From contig NZ_MDEC01000003.1 in assembly GCF_002939785.1 (NCBI RefSeq), positions 62,001 to 126,000 of the forward strand: a stretch of DNA of 64,000 nucleotides, in the 5' to 3' direction. A model generated the notes under the pieces. That model ran no database searches. It was not told where the DNA came from and saw nothing but the letters and a program-made list of their open reading frames with translations. Shown one piece after another: positions 22,936 to 31,523 of this stretch; position 1 is the first letter of the stretch; each line of letters opens with the position of its first letter. Position numbers and translations under genes: made by a program. The stretch comes from Xanthomonas codiaei. Its GTDB lineage: Bacteria > Pseudomonadota > Gammaproteobacteria > Xanthomonadales > Xanthomonadaceae.

Positions 22936-23564
22936 CCATGGCTTCTTCGACCACGCTTGACCACGCCGCCCACGCGGGCGGCCACGATCACGACCACGAG
23001 CATCACGACGCCGGTGGCAACACCGTCTTCGGGTTCTGGGTCTACCTGATGAGCGACTGCCTGCTGTTCGCCGGCCTGTTCGCCACCTATGCGGTGCTCT
23101 CCGGCGCCACGGTGGATGGACCGACCGCCAAGGAACTGTTCGATCTGAAGTTCGTGCTGGTGGAAACCTTCCTGCTGTTGTTCAGCAGCCTGAGCTTCGG
23201 CTTCGCGATGATCGCCGCGCACAAGCGCAAGATGGGCGGCCTGTACGGCTGGCTGGCGGTCACCGCGCTGCTGGGTATCGGCTTCCTGTGCATGGAAATC
23301 TGGGAGTTCAACCACCTGATCCATGAAGGCGCTGGCCCGGGTCGCAGTGCGTTCCTGTCGGCATTCTTCACCCTGGTGGGTACCCACGGCCTGCACGTGG
23401 CGTCGGGCCTGCTGTGGATGGCGGTGCTGGTGATCCAGATCTCCAAGCATGGCCTGATCGCGCGCAACAGCACCCGCCTGGCGTGCCTGAGCCTGTTCTG
23501 GCACTTCCTGGACATCATCTGGATCGGTGTGTTCACCGTCGTCTACCTGCTGGGAGCGCTGTAA
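22932..23564 (+). CDS. cyoC: Cytochrome bo3 ubiquinol oxidase subunit III
   Basis: 210 residues with five membrane helices, as in the family. The N-terminus carries a His-rich stretch (HDHDHEHHD, around residues 19-26) before the first helix. [21 protein letters not shown] and GTHGLHV are typical subunit III motifs. Its ATG overlaps the cyoB stop by four bases (ATGA). Confidence 0.96.
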   Translation: MTMASSTTLDHAAHAGGHDHDHEHHDAGGNTVFGFWVYLMSDCLLFAGLFATYAVLSGATVDGPTAKELFDLKFVLVETFLLLFSSLSFGFAMIAAHKRKMGGLYGWLAVTALLGIGFLCMEIWEFNHLIHEGAGPGRSAFLSAFFTLVGTHGLHVASGLLWMAVLVIQISKHGLIARNSTRLACLSLFWHFLDIIWIGVFTVVYLLGAL

Positions 23565-23899
23565 TGGCCAATCATCACCACACCGAAAATGCCGCCGATG
23601 CGCACGCCGGTGGCTTGAAGTCCTACCTGATCGGCTTCGTCATGGCCGTGATCCTGACCGTCATCCCGTTTGCGATGGTGATGAGTGGCGCGTTCTCCAA
23701 GGGCGTCACCGTCGTGGTGATCTCGATCATGGCGGCGGTGCAGATGCTGGTGCACATGGTGTACTTCCTGCACATGGACCGCTCGCCGGAGCAGCGCTCC
23801 AACGTACAGGTCGGCCTGTTCTCGTTGCTGATCATCGGCATCGTGATCGTCGGCTCGCTGTGGGTGCTGCACAACATGAACGTCAACATGATGCATTGA
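23564..23899 (+). CDS. cyoD: Cytochrome bo3 ubiquinol oxidase subunit IV
   Basis: 111 residues with three membrane helices and the motif LVHMVYFLHMD near residue 62-72. It helps assembly of the CuB site. Its ATG shares a base with the cyoC stop (TAATG). The last gene of the operon; cyoE (haem O synthase) is not adjacent. Confidence 0.96.
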   Translation: MANHHHTENAADAHAGGLKSYLIGFVMAVILTVIPFAMVMSGAFSKGVTVVVISIMAAVQMLVHMVYFLHMDRSPEQRSNVQVGLFSLLIIGIVIVGSLWVLHNMNVNMMH

Positions 23900-23922
23900 G
23901 ACGGCCGCGGGCCGGATCGAAG

Positions 23923-23952
23923 AAAGCCGCCAGTCATTGGCGGCTTTTTTTT
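23923..23952 (+). terminator. Rho-independent terminator of the cyo operon
   Basis: A perfect 10-bp stem AAAGCCGCCA/TGGCGGCTTT (23923-23932 with 23938-23947), 5-nt loop, and eight T residues. Confidence 0.93.
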
Positions 23953-24053
23953 GCCCGCCAATGGCTTGTGGCATGACCAATGGCATACGGGTAACGCCTG
24001 GTTGGCGCTTAGCATCGTGGGCTTGCCTAGTCCAGGTCACCTGCGGAGTTGCA

Positions 24054-25934
24054 ATGAAGATGCCCACCTTGTTGTCCGTGTCGCTGCTGGCAGCGTTGTC
24101 CTTGCCCGCTGCGGCGCAAACCGCGCCGCCGCAGGACGTGCCGTTCGAGGGCACGCTGAAGATCGACGTCGATGCCACCGACCTGGCCCACCGCATCTTC
24201 AAGGTCAAGACCAGCATGCCGGCCAAGCCGGGCCCGATGACGCTGCTGTACCCGCAGTGGATTCCCGGCAACCATTCGCCGACCGGTCCGATCGACAAGC
24301 TTGCCGGGCTGGTGGTCAAGGTCGACGGCAAGGTGGTGCCATGGACGCGCGACCAATTCGACGTCTACGCGTTCAAGGTGGATGTGCCGCAGGGCGCCAC
24401 CGAGCTGACGGCCGAATTCAAGTTCCTTTCGCCGCAGGCGAGCAACCAGGGCCGGGTGATGATGACCCCGGAAATGCTCAACCTGCAGTGGAACACCACG
24501 GCGCTCTATCCGGCCGGGTATTTCGCGCGCAACATCAAGGCCCAGGCCAGCGTCACCCTGCCGGCTGGCTGGAGCTATGCCACCGCGCTGGAAACAGATC
24601 GCCGCGTGGGCGACACGGTCACCTTCAAGCCGATCGACTTCGACGACCTGGTCGACTCGCCGATGTTCGCCGGCAAGTACTACAAGCGGGTGGAGCTGAG
24701 CAGCGGCAAGCAGCCGGTCTACCTCAACGTGTTTGCCGACGAGGCCAAGGCGCTGGAGGCCAAGCCCGAGCAGATCAAGGCGCATGCGGCGCTGGTGCAG
24801 CAGATGGACAAGCTGTACGGTGCGCGGCATTTCGATCATTACCAATTCCTGCTGGCGCTGACCAAGAAGCTGGGCGGCATCGGCCTGGAGCATCACCGTT
24901 CCAGCGAGAACAGCGGCCCGACCAATTACTTCACCGAGTGGGACAAGAGCTGGACCATGCGCGACCTGCTCGCGCACGAATACAACCACTCCTGGAACGG
25001 CAAGTACCGCCGTGGCGCGGACCTGGCTACGCCCAACTTCAACGTGCCGATGGGCGACAGCCTGCTGTGGCTGTACGAAGGCCAGACCCAGTTCTGGGGC
25101 GAAGTGATGGCGGCGCGTTCGGGCCTGTGGACGCAGGACCAGGCGCGCGACATGCTGGCCGGCGTTGCCGCCCAGTATGAGCGGGGTCGCCCGGGCATGG
25201 CGTGGCGCACGGTGCAGGACACCACCAACGATCCCACCATGTCGATGCGCCGGCCCAGGGCCTACCGCAGCTATCAGATGGCCGAAGACTATTATTCCGG
25301 CGGCCAGATGATGTGGCTGGAAGTGGATAGCAAGCTGCGCGAACTGACCAACAACAAGCGTTCGATCGACGACTTCGGCAAGGCCTTCTTCGGCATGAAC
25401 AACGGCGACTGGGACGTCAATCCGTACACCTTCGACGATATCGTCGCCACTCTCAACGGCGTGGCGGCCTACGACTGGGCCAGCCTGTTGCGCAGCCGCA
25501 TGGACGGGCATGGCTCGTTGAACGGCGGCATCGAGGCCAATGGCTGGAAGCTGGTCTACACCGACCAACCGAACCTGGTCACCAAGACCTACGAGAGTAA
25601 CGAAAACGACGTCAGCCTGACCTACTCGCTGGGGCTGTCGCTGGAAGGGTCCGGGGAGATCAACGAGGTGTTGTGGGACAGCCCGGCATTCAATGCCGGC
25701 TTGATCAGCGGCAACACGATCGTTGCGGTCAACGGCCGCGCGTTCAGCGGTGAGGTGATCAAGGATGCCATCAAGGCGGCCAAGGGCACGACGACGCCGA
25801 TCGAACTGCTGGTCAAGCGCGGCGACCGCTACGACACCGTTCGCATCGACTACCACGGCGGTCTGTTGTACCCGCACTTGGAGCGTGTCGCCGGCAAGCC
25901 GGATCGTTTGAGCGAGCTGTATAAGGCGCGCTGA
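24054..25934 (+). CDS. Secreted M61-family aminopeptidase with PDZ domain
   Basis: 626 residues. A signal peptide (residues 1-21, cleavage after AAAQ) is followed by a beta-rich N-domain. The zinc site HEYNH is at residues 308-312, with the downstream Glu in LWLYEGQTQFWGE. A PDZ domain covers about residues 520-600 (SPAFNAGLISGNTIVAVNG). Members of M61 are glycyl aminopeptidases or related peptidases of the periplasm. GGAG at 24045-24048 supports the start at 24054 rather than an earlier in-frame one. A 12-bp stem hairpin follows the stop. Likely monocistronic. Confidence 0.88.
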   Translation: MKMPTLLSVSLLAALSLPAAAQTAPPQDVPFEGTLKIDVDATDLAHRIFKVKTSMPAKPGPMTLLYPQWIPGNHSPTGPIDKLAGLVVKVDGKVVPWTRDQFDVYAFKVDVPQGATELTAEFKFLSPQASNQGRVMMTPEMLNLQWNTTALYPAGYFARNIKAQASVTLPAGWSYATALETDRRVGDTVTFKPIDFDDLVDSPMFAGKYYKRVELSSGKQPVYLNVFADEAKALEAKPEQIKAHAALVQQMDKLYGARHFDHYQFLLALTKKLGGIGLEHHRSSENSGPTNYFTEWDKSWTMRDLLAHEYNHSWNGKYRRGADLATPNFNVPMGDSLLWLYEGQTQFWGEVMAARSGLWTQDQARDMLAGVAAQYERGRPGMAWRTVQDTTNDPTMSMRRPRAYRSYQMAEDYYSGGQMMWLEVDSKLRELTNNKRSIDDFGKAFFGMNNGDWDVNPYTFDDIVATLNGVAAYDWASLLRSRMDGHGSLNGGIEANGWKLVYTDQPNLVTKTYESNENDVSLTYSLGLSLEGSGEINEVLWDSPAFNAGLISGNTIVAVNGRAFSGEVIKDAIKAAKGTTTPIELLVKRGDRYDTVRIDYHGGLLYPHLERVAGKPDRLSELYKAR

Positions 25935-25956
25935 GCGCGGCGCCTCGCCTCGCCAT

Positions 25957-25997
25957 CCGTGGGCTCGGTGTCGCGTCTTGCGTCGCCGAGCCCACGG
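25957..25997 (+). terminator. Hairpin after the M61 peptidase gene
   Basis: A perfect 12-bp stem (25957-25968 with 25986-25997) with a 17-nt loop; no T-tract. It lies between this gene and the convergent small secreted protein. Confidence 0.55.
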
Positions 25998-26130
25998 GCG
26001 ATTCACTCAAGCAGGCGGTGCGAGCGCGCCGCCCATAGATGCTCGCCGTGGTATCTGCGCCTCGCTTGGATAGCGGTTGTCCACGACGACACCACCGTTG
26101 CACGCATCGTTTGCGGCTGCGGGCACTGCG

Positions 26131-26556
26131 CTAGCGACAATGCACTCCGGACACGGCAACTGCCGTTTGTCCCTTGTAGTCCAGATATCCCATTGCCTGC
26201 ACGCATTTGTCGCGTCCGTCGATGCGCACCGGGCCTGCCTGGTAGGCATAGGTTCCATCGTCGCGATCCCACCACGGATCCCATTGCCACACACCGCAAT
26301 TGGTGCGGTTGGGTTTGCAGACGTAGACCTCCACGCTGGTGAACAGCGGCTTCCCACGCGTGGAGCCAAGATGCGCGAAAACCGCGCAATTCCTGCCATT
26401 GCCGCTGTTGTAGTACAGCTGCAGTTCGCCCACTCGTTCGCCAGCGATGCTCACAGGCTTGTGATCGATGAGATTGCCGCCGCAGCCGTCGGCGCGCGCC
26501 GTGCCCGCATGGGCAAGTCCGAATAATCCGAACAGCACGATGATGAGAAGTTTCAT
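26131..26556 (-). CDS. Small secreted protein, resembles spore-associated protein A
   Basis: 141 residues: a signal peptide (MKLLIIVLFGLFGLAHAGTARA) then a compact domain with six Cys at residues 25, 57, 80, 87, 118 and 140, enough for disulfides. The pattern of a CGG near the start, LYYNSGNGRNCAVF, the central YAYQAGPV and a late KCV resembles actinobacterial spore-associated protein A as I remember it; this is recall, not a search. Start set by GAGG upstream of the ATG at 26556. No operon partner. Exported, probably extracellular or periplasmic; function unknown. Confidence 0.65.
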   Translation of the reverse strand: MKLLIIVLFGLFGLAHAGTARADGCGGNLIDHKPVSIAGERVGELQLYYNSGNGRNCAVFAHLGSTRGKPLFTSVEVYVCKPNRTNCGVWQWDPWWDRDDGTYAYQAGPVRIDGRDKCVQAMGYLDYKGQTAVAVSGVHCR

Positions 26557-27063
26557 GATGACCTCGTCCGTTGATTGCGTGCCTTGCAGTGTCTTGCCAA
26601 CCTGCAGCGAACAGGACCGACCCTCCCATGCGCGATGCCGCCAATCCACGAGTGCGCGGCCGATCTCGGCAACGACGCTACAAGCGATGCAGGCAGGGAG
26701 ATGTGAAACGCCCATGGCGACCACAAGCGGTGCAAGGCGTGTCCAGCCGCATGCGCGAGCTCGTCGACAAGCCGCAGAAGTCGCGAAAAGTGTCTGGCTG
26801 CGTCGCGCTGCGATGACCGCCGGCTGCATCGCTTCACGAGGCCGCCCACGTGCTTGAGTGCAGACATGCAGTGCGCGGGTTCGCGTGGCGCTGGTCTGTG
26901 GTGTCAGCGAACCGCCTGCGCGGCGATGGCCAATCTCTGACGCGCTGCAGGTGCTGCGCGTGGCGGCGCAGGCAGGCATTACGCTTGTGCACGGCGACGC
27001 AATCGCGTCTTTTGAGACGGCCAGCCACTATGCTGGCAGCTTCCGGAAACAGGCAACAGCGAA
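26557..27063. other. 507-bp gap with no recognised gene
   Basis: Open frames of 60-105 codons exist here on both strands, but they are arginine-rich and look like by-products of GC-rich DNA. It must hold the promoters of the small secreted protein (minus) and radA (plus). No clear repeats seen. Confidence 0.5.
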
Positions 27064-28455
27064 ATGGCGAAGGCGAAGACGGCCTATGTCTGCGGCGAGT
27101 GCGGCGCCGAATACACCAAGTGGCAGGGGCAATGCACTGAGTGCGGGGTGTGGAATACGCTCAGCGAAATCGTGCTGGAAAGCGCGGCCCCTGGCGGCAA
27201 GGCCTCGCCGGCGGCGTCGCGGCGTAGTGGGTGGGCCGGCAAGGCCGAAGCGCCCAAAATCATGGCGCTCAAGGATGTGCAGCAGACCGAGCAGGCGCGC
27301 GTGTCCACCGGCATCGGCGAGTTCGACCGGGTGTTGGGCGGCGGCCTGGTCGAAGGGGCGGTCGTGTTGATCGGCGGCGACCCCGGAATCGGCAAGTCGA
27401 CCCTGCTGTTGCAGGCGCTGGCCAGCATGGCGGGCGCGCTGCCGGTGCTCTATGTCACTGGCGAAGAGTCGCTGGCCCAGGTGGCCGGGCGCGCGGTGCG
27501 CCTGGATCTGCCGCTGGAAGGCTTGAATGCGCTGGCCGAAACCGGCATCGAACACATCCTTCAGCATGCAAGCGTGGCGCGGCCGAAGCTGATCGTGGCC
27601 GATTCGGTGCAGACGCTGTGGACCGAGTCGCTGACTGCAGCGCCGGGGTCGGTAAGCCAGGTGCGCGAGAGCGCGGCGCGGCTGGTGCGGTTCGCCAAGG
27701 AAACCGGCACGGCGGTGTTCCTGGTGGGCCATGTCACCAAGGAGGGCGGCATCGCCGGTCCGCGTGTGCTCGAACACATGGTCGATGCGGTGCTGTACTT
27801 CGAAGGCGAGAGCGGGAGCCGGTTCCGCCTGCTGCGTGCGTTCAAGAACCGCTTCGGCGCGGTCAACGAGCTGGGCGTGTTCGCGATGGGCGAGAAGGGG
27901 CTCAAGGAGGTCTCCAATCCTTCGGCGATCTTCCTGTCCGGAGGCAGCACCCAGCAGCCGGGCAGTTGCGTGATGGTGACCCGCGAAGGCACCCGGCCGT
28001 TGATGGTGGAGGTGCAGGCGCTGGTGGATGCCTCGCCATTGTCCAATCCTCGCCGGGTGGCGGTGGGGCTGGAGCAGAACCGGCTGGCGATGCTGCTGGC
28101 GGTGCTGCATCGGCATGGCGGCATCGTGGTCGGCGACCAGGACGTGTTCGTCAACGTGGTCGGCGGCATTCGCGTCCAGGAGACCGCAGCCGACCTGCCG
28201 GTGCTGCTGGCGGTGCTGTCCTCGTTGCGCGACCGGCCATTGTCCGAGAAGACCATCGCCTTCGGCGAAGTAGGGTTGTCCGGTGAAATTCGCCCGGTGC
28301 CCAATGGCGAGGACCGCTTGAAGGAGGCCGCTACCCACGGTTTCAAGCGCGCGATCGTGCCCAGGGCCAATGCGCCGAAGACGGCCAGCATCAAGGGCAT
28401 GGAGATCATCGCGGTGGAGCGGCTGAGCCAGGCGCTGGAAGCGGCGGCGGACTAG
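27064..28455 (+). CDS. radA: DNA repair protein RadA
   Basis: 463 residues. The N-terminal zinc finger has C10, C13, C24 and C27. Walker A GGDPGIGKST is at 104-113, the RadA-specific KNRFG motif at 261-265, and a Lon-like domain fills the C-terminus. RadA is a DnaB-type helicase that drives branch migration in recombination. Length is normal. A hairpin (28492-28512) follows the stop. Confidence 0.97.
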   Translation: MAKAKTAYVCGECGAEYTKWQGQCTECGVWNTLSEIVLESAAPGGKASPAASRRSGWAGKAEAPKIMALKDVQQTEQARVSTGIGEFDRVLGGGLVEGAVVLIGGDPGIGKSTLLLQALASMAGALPVLYVTGEESLAQVAGRAVRLDLPLEGLNALAETGIEHILQHASVARPKLIVADSVQTLWTESLTAAPGSVSQVRESAARLVRFAKETGTAVFLVGHVTKEGGIAGPRVLEHMVDAVLYFEGESGSRFRLLRAFKNRFGAVNELGVFAMGEKGLKEVSNPSAIFLSGGSTQQPGSCVMVTREGTRPLMVEVQALVDASPLSNPRRVAVGLEQNRLAMLLAVLHRHGGIVVGDQDVFVNVVGGIRVQETAADLPVLLAVLSSLRDRPLSEKTIAFGEVGLSGEIRPVPNGEDRLKEAATHGFKRAIVPRANAPKTASIKGMEIIAVERLSQALEAAAD

Positions 28456-28491
28456 GAACGTCGCCGATCGGCGGGGCGAGCCGCGGATGTC

Positions 28492-28512
28492 GCCAGGCAG
28501 GTCGTGCCTGGC
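28492..28512 (+). terminator. Hairpin after radA
   Basis: Perfect 8-bp stem GCCAGGCA/TGCCTGGC with a GGTCG loop; no T-tract, so a weak call. Confidence 0.4.
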
Positions 28513-28685
28513 ATAGCCGGGTGCCCGGCCCAGTGCCCGCGACCGTTTGTCGGCTGGTCGCTCGCAACTGCATTTGGATATGAAGAAACCGTTTTCACCA
28601 GACAGAGGCTATGGCACCATGCGCGGCCCGTTGCACTGTGCACCGGATCACAAAGACCGCTGACTGCTCGAACTGGAGAATCACG

Positions 28686-29069
28686 ATGGAATGGATGTTG
28701 TTGCCGCTCAAGCGCTATGCCGACTTTCAAGGTCGCTCGCGTCGCAAGGAATACTGGATGTTCATGCTGTTGCAGGTGATCGTCCTGGCCGTGTTGGGCA
28801 CCCTGTTTGCCATCGCAGTAGCGGTGATGGGAAACGATGGCGGCCCCGGTCCGCTGGCATGGTTGGTGGGTGCGGTGATCGTTATCGTCGTGCTGGCGCT
28901 GATCGTTCCGAGCATCGCAGTGACGGTTCGCCGCCTGCACGATCAGAACAAGTCCGGCTGGTACTATCTGATCAGCTTCGTGCCCTACGTCGGCGGCCTT
29001 ATCGTGCTGGTCTTCATGTGCCTGGAGGGAACGCCGGGCCAGAACCAATATGGCGAGAGCCCGAAGTAA
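28686..29069 (+). CDS. DUF805 inner-membrane protein
   Basis: 127 residues with three hydrophobic helices (about 25-47, 53-78, 98-113). The conserved DUF805 motifs are seen: YADFQGRSRRKEYW at the N-terminus and RRLHDQNKSGWYYL near residue 81. Family function unknown. GGAGA precedes the ATG at 28686; an in-frame start at 28611 is less likely. A hairpin terminator lies 30 bp after the stop. Confidence 0.88.
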   Translation: MEWMLLPLKRYADFQGRSRRKEYWMFMLLQVIVLAVLGTLFAIAVAVMGNDGGPGPLAWLVGAVIVIVVLALIVPSIAVTVRRLHDQNKSGWYYLISFVPYVGGLIVLVFMCLEGTPGQNQYGESPK

Positions 29070-29461
29070 TCTGCGCTACATACCGAGTTTGATTCAAGCA
29101 ATGGCGCGGGGATTCCCTGCGCCATTGTCGTTTATGCGATGGCTGGCGACAGCGGGTGCGATGCAATGCAACCCCATCGGGCTGGCGCACGGTCGATGGC
29201 ACTGCTGCAGTTTCCTGCGTTGCAGCTGTTTGTCGAGTGCAGCGCAGTAACGCATCTTGAGGCGCAGCACGCCGGTTCTGCAGCGGCCTGGCGCCGTTGC
29301 GTAGCGGATCGCAGCCGGAACGATTCTTCGCCAGCGCGATGGCGAGACCGTACAGACGAGTTTGTCGCTGTCAGTTGTGATCGGCCTCGGGCGATCCGGA
29401 TGCCCGCAGCCGCGGTGGCTCCGAACGTAGGCACACCAGATTTCTACGTCGCCGCTCAGTG
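29070..29461. other. Gap between DUF805 gene and IS element
   Basis: 392 bp without a convincing gene. A 9-bp stem CAATGGCGC/GCGCCATTG at 29099-29107 and 29119-29127, followed by TCGTTT, is a likely terminator for the DUF805 gene. The rest shows no domain in any frame. Confidence 0.55.
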
Positions 29462-29493
29462 CAGATGTAACGACCCACCACTTCCTGCACAGG

Positions 29494-30312
29494 TCAGGCC
29501 GCTAACGCATACGCCTCAGCGGGTGTTTTCATCTTCAGCGCCTGATGGGGTCGCTGATGGTTGTAGAAGTGGATCCAGTCGCCGATCGTGCGCATCGCAT
29601 GGGTCAGGCTTTCGAAGCGATGCCGGTGCACGCACTGCTCCTTCAGGGTGCGGATGACCCGCTCGATCATGCCGTTCTGCTGCGGGCAATGCGGCGTGAT
29701 GAACTCCTGTTGCAGGCCGTAGCTACGCACCAGGCTGGTGTACTTGCGACTGGTAAAGACCAGGCCGTTGTCGGATCGAAGCAAGAACGGCGCAGTGACC
29801 CTTCCCAGCGTGCCGAAGCGACTGATCAAGGCTTGCTCCAGCGCACCGGCGGTCGTGCTGGCCTTGCCACTGCGCGACAGATGCCAGCCAAGAAGTTCGC
29901 GGGTATGGCAATCGATGACCAACGCCAAGCTGAGCCAGCCGTCCTTTCCGCCCCAGACCCGGCACAGATCCGTCGACCAGCGCTCGTCCGGCCGAGTGGC
30001 GACCGACGGCAGTGCCTGGATACGTGGACGCTGGCCAATCGGCCGTTTGCGCACCTGCCAGCCCTTGAGCTGGAAGATGCGCTGGACTGTGTTCTTGTTC
30101 ATGCCAAGCAGGCCGGCGACGGTCCGATAGCCGAACGACGGCTCCGTTTCAATAAGGGCTTTCACCGGCGCGGCGATCGCCTCCTGGATCTTCGGTGGTG
30201 CCTTGGTCGGCCGGTAATAGACCGTCCGCCTCGCCACACCAAACCAGCGGCATAGCTTGACCATGGAGACCTCGAAGCCATCGGCAAGCAATCCCTGCTG
30301 AAGGGAGACCAT
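29494..30312 (-). CDS. IS3-family transposase, OrfB (catalytic part)
   Basis: 272 residues. The integrase core shows the DDE triad at D115 (STDLCRVW), D181 (LLRSDNGL) and E217 (NGMIERVIRTLKEQ); 35 residues separate the second Asp from the Glu, as in IS3 and retroviral integrases. The N-terminal part has an HTH_21-like region. Its ATG shares one base with the orfA stop (TGATG), but the frame also joins orfA by a -1 shift. The stop codon lies at the edge of the left terminal repeat. Confidence 0.95.
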   Translation of the reverse strand: MVSLQQGLLADGFEVSMVKLCRWFGVARRTVYYRPTKAPPKIQEAIAAPVKALIETEPSFGYRTVAGLLGMNKNTVQRIFQLKGWQVRKRPIGQRPRIQALPSVATRPDERWSTDLCRVWGGKDGWLSLALVIDCHTRELLGWHLSRSGKASTTAGALEQALISRFGTLGRVTAPFLLRSDNGLVFTSRKYTSLVRSYGLQQEFITPHCPQQNGMIERVIRTLKEQCVHRHRFESLTHAMRTIGDWIHFYNHQRPHQALKMKTPAEAYALAA

Positions 30313-30626
30313 CAGGTCTCGTCCTTGCCCAGCAGGGAGCTCAATTTTTTTCGTGCGCGCAGCTCCAGCATGGCCTCGCCGTAGGCTTCCTGGAGGTCCT
30401 TCAGCTGCCGCTCGTACTGCTCGCGGACGTCTTCCGGCTTAGCGCGCAGGGCATTCTCCATGCCGCGCTTCGCATCCTCGACCCAGCCCTCGATCTCCGA
30501 GGGCGGAAGGTCGAACTGACGACTGGCTTCCGATATCGAGGTCTTACCTTGAATCACTTCAAGGACCAACGCCGACTTCCGGCGAGCGGTCCAGCGCTTG
30601 ATCTCTTCTTCCATCACGATGCTCAT
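30312..30626 (-). CDS. IS3-family transposase, OrfA (DNA-binding part)
   Basis: 104 residues with an N-terminal helix-turn-helix (RRKSALVLEVIQGKTSISEA) and a C-terminal coiled-coil/leucine-zipper-like region, which binds the terminal repeats. A run of seven A (minus strand, 30351-30345) near the end is a classic slippery site: a -1 shift there continues K-K-I-E-L-P-A-G-Q without a stop into orfB to give the OrfAB transposase. GGGAG precedes the start. Confidence 0.93.
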   Translation of the reverse strand: MSIVMEEEIKRWTARRKSALVLEVIQGKTSISEASRQFDLPPSEIEGWVEDAKRGMENALRAKPEDVREQYERQLKDLQEAYGEAMLELRARKKLSSLLGKDET

Positions 30627-30734
30627 GGGGGTGCTCCCTTAGGAAAGTAACACCTGAGCAGGATTTCAGTGGGTCATTACACAGATGGCAAGCAGGCGTC
30701 GACGCATGGCCCTTGCCTGGTGGTGAACGCTTCG

Positions 30735-31523
30735 CTAGCAGGCGGCCGAGTGATGGGCAGAACTTGGGCTATTGCTCTTGCCCGGCATCAGCGGGTCCTT
30801 GTCCTGCGAGGCGAGTTCCAGCTTGTAGCCGTGCGAATACACGGTCCTGATGCGGACCGCCCCGCTGTTGTTGCACAGCTGCAATTTCTTGCGCAGCTTA
30901 TAGATGTGCTGTTCCATCGTGCGGTCGGTGAATTCGGTATGGCTGCCCCAGACGGCCTTGGCCAACTGGCAGCGGCGGAAACAGACGCCGGGGCTGGAGA
31001 ACAGCAGCCAGGCGATCGAAAATTCCCGCGCTGTGAGCACGATCGGCTTGCCGTGCAGGTAGACGGTGTTTTCTTCGCGGATCAGGTGATACGGGCCGAC
31101 GCTGAGATGTTGCGATTCCTGGCAGGTATGGGCCACTGGCGAGATGGCCAGGGCCGAGCGAACCTGCAACTCGTGGGAATTGAATGGGAGCGCTAATACT
31201 TCCTGGGCGCCGGCGCGATACCAGGCCAGGATCTCGTTGGGACTGTCGAAGCGTCCAAGCACGATCAATGGAGTGGGGTGGCCGCTATGGCAGCGCTGCC
31301 AGGCCAGCACCGAGCTGTCGTCCGAGGCAACACAGGTCGCATCGAAGATCAGTAGCTCACAGGGCGAATGCCGCAGGGAACGCAGCAGCTCGAGTTCGTC
31401 GGAAAACACCGCGATCTGTGGACCCAACGGAGCAAGGCTCGCATTGACCTGCGAGGCCAGACGCGCGTCCTGCGTCAACAGGAAAGCCGATCCTTGCTTA
31501 CCGAGGGGAGGGTTGCCGTGCAT
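30735..31523 (-). CDS. hrpG: HrpG, OmpR-type master regulator of the Hrp type III regulon
   Basis: 262 residues. Residues about 11-125 form a receiver-like domain with LLIFDAT placing Asp61 as the likely phospho-acceptor. Residues about 140-238 form a winged-helix DNA-binding domain (VYLHGKPIVLTAREFSIAW, EQHIYKLRKKL, IRTVYSHGYKL). The sequence and the divergent neighbour hrpX match HrpG as known in Xanthomonas. HrpG responds to the plant environment and activates hrpX and hrpA. Start at 31523 chosen for the GGAAGG upstream and the known protein size; the open frame reaches 31718. An IS element sits 53 bp past its stop codon. Confidence 0.95.
   Translation of the reverse strand: MHGNPPLGKQGSAFLLTQDARLASQVNASLAPLGPQIAVFSDELELLRSLRHSPCELLIFDATCVASDDSSVLAWQRCHSGHPTPLIVLGRFDSPNEILAWYRAGAQEVLALPFNSHELQVRSALAISPVAHTCQESQHLSVGPYHLIREENTVYLHGKPIVLTAREFSIAWLLFSSPGVCFRRCQLAKAVWGSHTEFTDRTMEQHIYKLRKKLQLCNNSGAVRIRTVYSHGYKLELASQDKDPLMPGKSNSPSSAHHSAAC

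Larger units (their letters stand above)
29466..30681 (-). mobile_element. Complete IS3-family insertion sequence, IS407-type
   Basis: 1216 bp. Imperfect terminal inverted repeats of about 29-30 bp lie at 29466-29494 and 30652-30681; both begin TGTAA[C/T]GACCCAC and share CCTGC and CAGGT. The 4-bp direct repeat CAGA sits on each side (29462-29465 and 30682-30685). Four-bp target duplications are the rule for the IS407 group. Two genes, orfA and orfB, overlap as usual for the family, and both frames are intact, so the copy may be active. It resembles IS1404-like elements of Xanthomonas as recalled. Confidence 0.92.

Noticed and set aside
26553-26867. 104-codon minus-strand open frame upstream of the small secreted protein
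   Set aside because: Arg/His/Ser-rich, no ribosome site and no domain; typical of GC-rich shadow frames.
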